The notes under the pieces are model-generated. The model was not told the origin of the DNA and made no database searches. It worked only from the letters and a program-made list of their open reading frames with translations. A DNA stretch of 12,920 nt from Methanosarcinaceae archaeon. Its GTDB lineage: Archaea > Halobacteriota > Methanosarcinia > Methanosarcinales > Methanosarcinaceae. Numbering within the stretch: the stretch's first letter is position 1; each line of letters opens with the position of its first letter. The position numbers and the translations under genes were made by a program. Of the stretch, positions 12,388 to 12,920 are shown in pieces. The stretch spans positions 1 to 12,920 of the forward strand of contig JAUWBW010000026.1 in assembly GCA_030609665.1 (NCBI GenBank), in the 5' to 3' direction.

Positions 12388-12920
12388 ATGGCACGTGGAT
12401 CAGTAGGCGTAATTTTTGGAGAGACCGGCACACTTGATTTCAGGATATTAGTATCAGACAGCACAGGCGTTCACAGAGGCGACTATGTAAAAGTCTGGCA
12501 TGACCCTGATGGCTGGGTGCTGGCACAGGTGCTTTCCATCACCTGTTCAAGTGATTCCTATTCCATCGAAGAGGCAAAGAATGGGCAGCGTGCAGATAAA
12601 AGTGGAGACAAGATACTTGCAGATGTAACCGTGATCGGAACACGTGATAATGCAGGACTTTTGCGGGCACCACTGACACCTTTCAGCCCGGGTGACCCGA
12701 TATTCAAAGCAGACAGCGACCTTATACACTCTGTACTTGGTCTATCCGGCAAGGATATGTACATCGGGCTGCTTGACGGCACGGACATAACAGTACAGTT
12801 GAGCGTGAACAGCCTTGTGCAGAAACACTGCAGCATACTTGCAAAAACAGGCAGCGGTAAATCATATACCGCAGGCGTGCTGTTGGAAGAAATGCTTGAT
12901 CGGAACATTCCTCTTTTGAT
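12388..12920 (+). CDS. herA: HerA-type bipolar DNA helicase/translocase, partial (C-terminus outside window)
   Basis: 177 complete codons are present before the right edge cuts the gene. The N-terminal part is a HAS-barrel: VGVIFGETGTLDFRILV, YVKVWHD and GWVLAQVLSI, with a PGDPIFKAD segment near 101-109. The ATPase core begins at MYIGLLDGTDI and reaches Walker A AKTGSGKS (152-159). HerA is a hexameric DNA translocase that works with NurA nuclease and Mre11-Rad50 in processing double-strand breaks in archaea. Whether nurA, mre11 and rad50 follow cannot be seen. ATG 12388 is preceded by GAGAG, a modest ribosome binding site. Walker B and the arginine finger lie beyond the window. Confidence 0.9.
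   Translation, partial: MARGSVGVIFGETGTLDFRILVSDSTGVHRGDYVKVWHDPDGWVLAQVLSITCSSDSYSIEEAKNGQRADKSGDKILADVTVIGTRDNAGLLRAPLTPFSPGDPIFKADSDLIHSVLGLSGKDMYIGLLDGTDITVQLSVNSLVQKHCSILAKTGSGKSYTAGVLLEEMLDRNIPLL

Noticed and set aside
12558..12908. 116-codon minus-strand open frame
   Set aside because: It is opposite herA, whose HAS-barrel and Walker A are clear, and its Ser/Pro-rich peptide is typical of an antisense shadow.

Overview
The window looks like a chromosomal stretch of a euryarchaeal methanogen or methane-cycling relative, most likely of the order Methanosarcinales. This is inferred from ribosomal protein S8e, archaeal RNase Z, diphthine synthase, a HerA-type helicase, an AMA-type AAA ATPase, KaiC-like signalling ATPases, an archaeosine-synthase-type domain, GGTGA-type ribosome binding sites and TATA-box promoters. 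Composition is A+T-rich, especially between genes. The genus cannot be fixed from the sequence alone.

Layout. Bases 1-746 (minus) hold the N-terminal part of a PhnD-like binding lipoprotein that runs off the left edge. Next, on plus, come a degenerate KaiC-like domain fused to a receiver (917-1981) and a receiver-only response regulator (2084-2458). A class I methyltransferase (2473-3522, minus) follows convergently. A single-domain KaiC-type ATPase (3811-4539, plus) faces a stand-alone ArcS-core/DUF5591 protein (4778-5461, minus), with a long inverted repeat between them. A TrmB-like winged-helix regulator (5596-5970, plus) follows. Then comes a minus-strand pair, an Lrp/AsnC regulator (7549-8040) and a class I/II aminotransferase (6322-7503), which look co-transcribed. 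The right part is housekeeping: rps8e (minus), rnz (plus), an AAA ATPase followed by a small beta-rich protein (minus), dphB (plus), and herA (plus), which is cut by the right edge.

The most unusual content is intergenic. Three separate intergenic regions (about 3601-3686, 6022-6262 and 8105-8300) carry seven copies of a 33-34 base imperfect palindrome joined by 21-23 base A+T palindromes with a 60-63 base period. Base pairs change in a compensating way between copies, while two symmetric internal mismatches (AA opposite AA, TC opposite TC) stay almost constant. Two copies lie in the opposite orientation. I know no named family with this architecture. It is not a CRISPR array.

Functionally, the left half is rich in signal transduction and regulation (periplasmic-type binding protein, two receivers, an active and an inactive KaiC-like module, TrmB and Lrp regulators). 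The right half is translation, RNA maturation and DNA repair.
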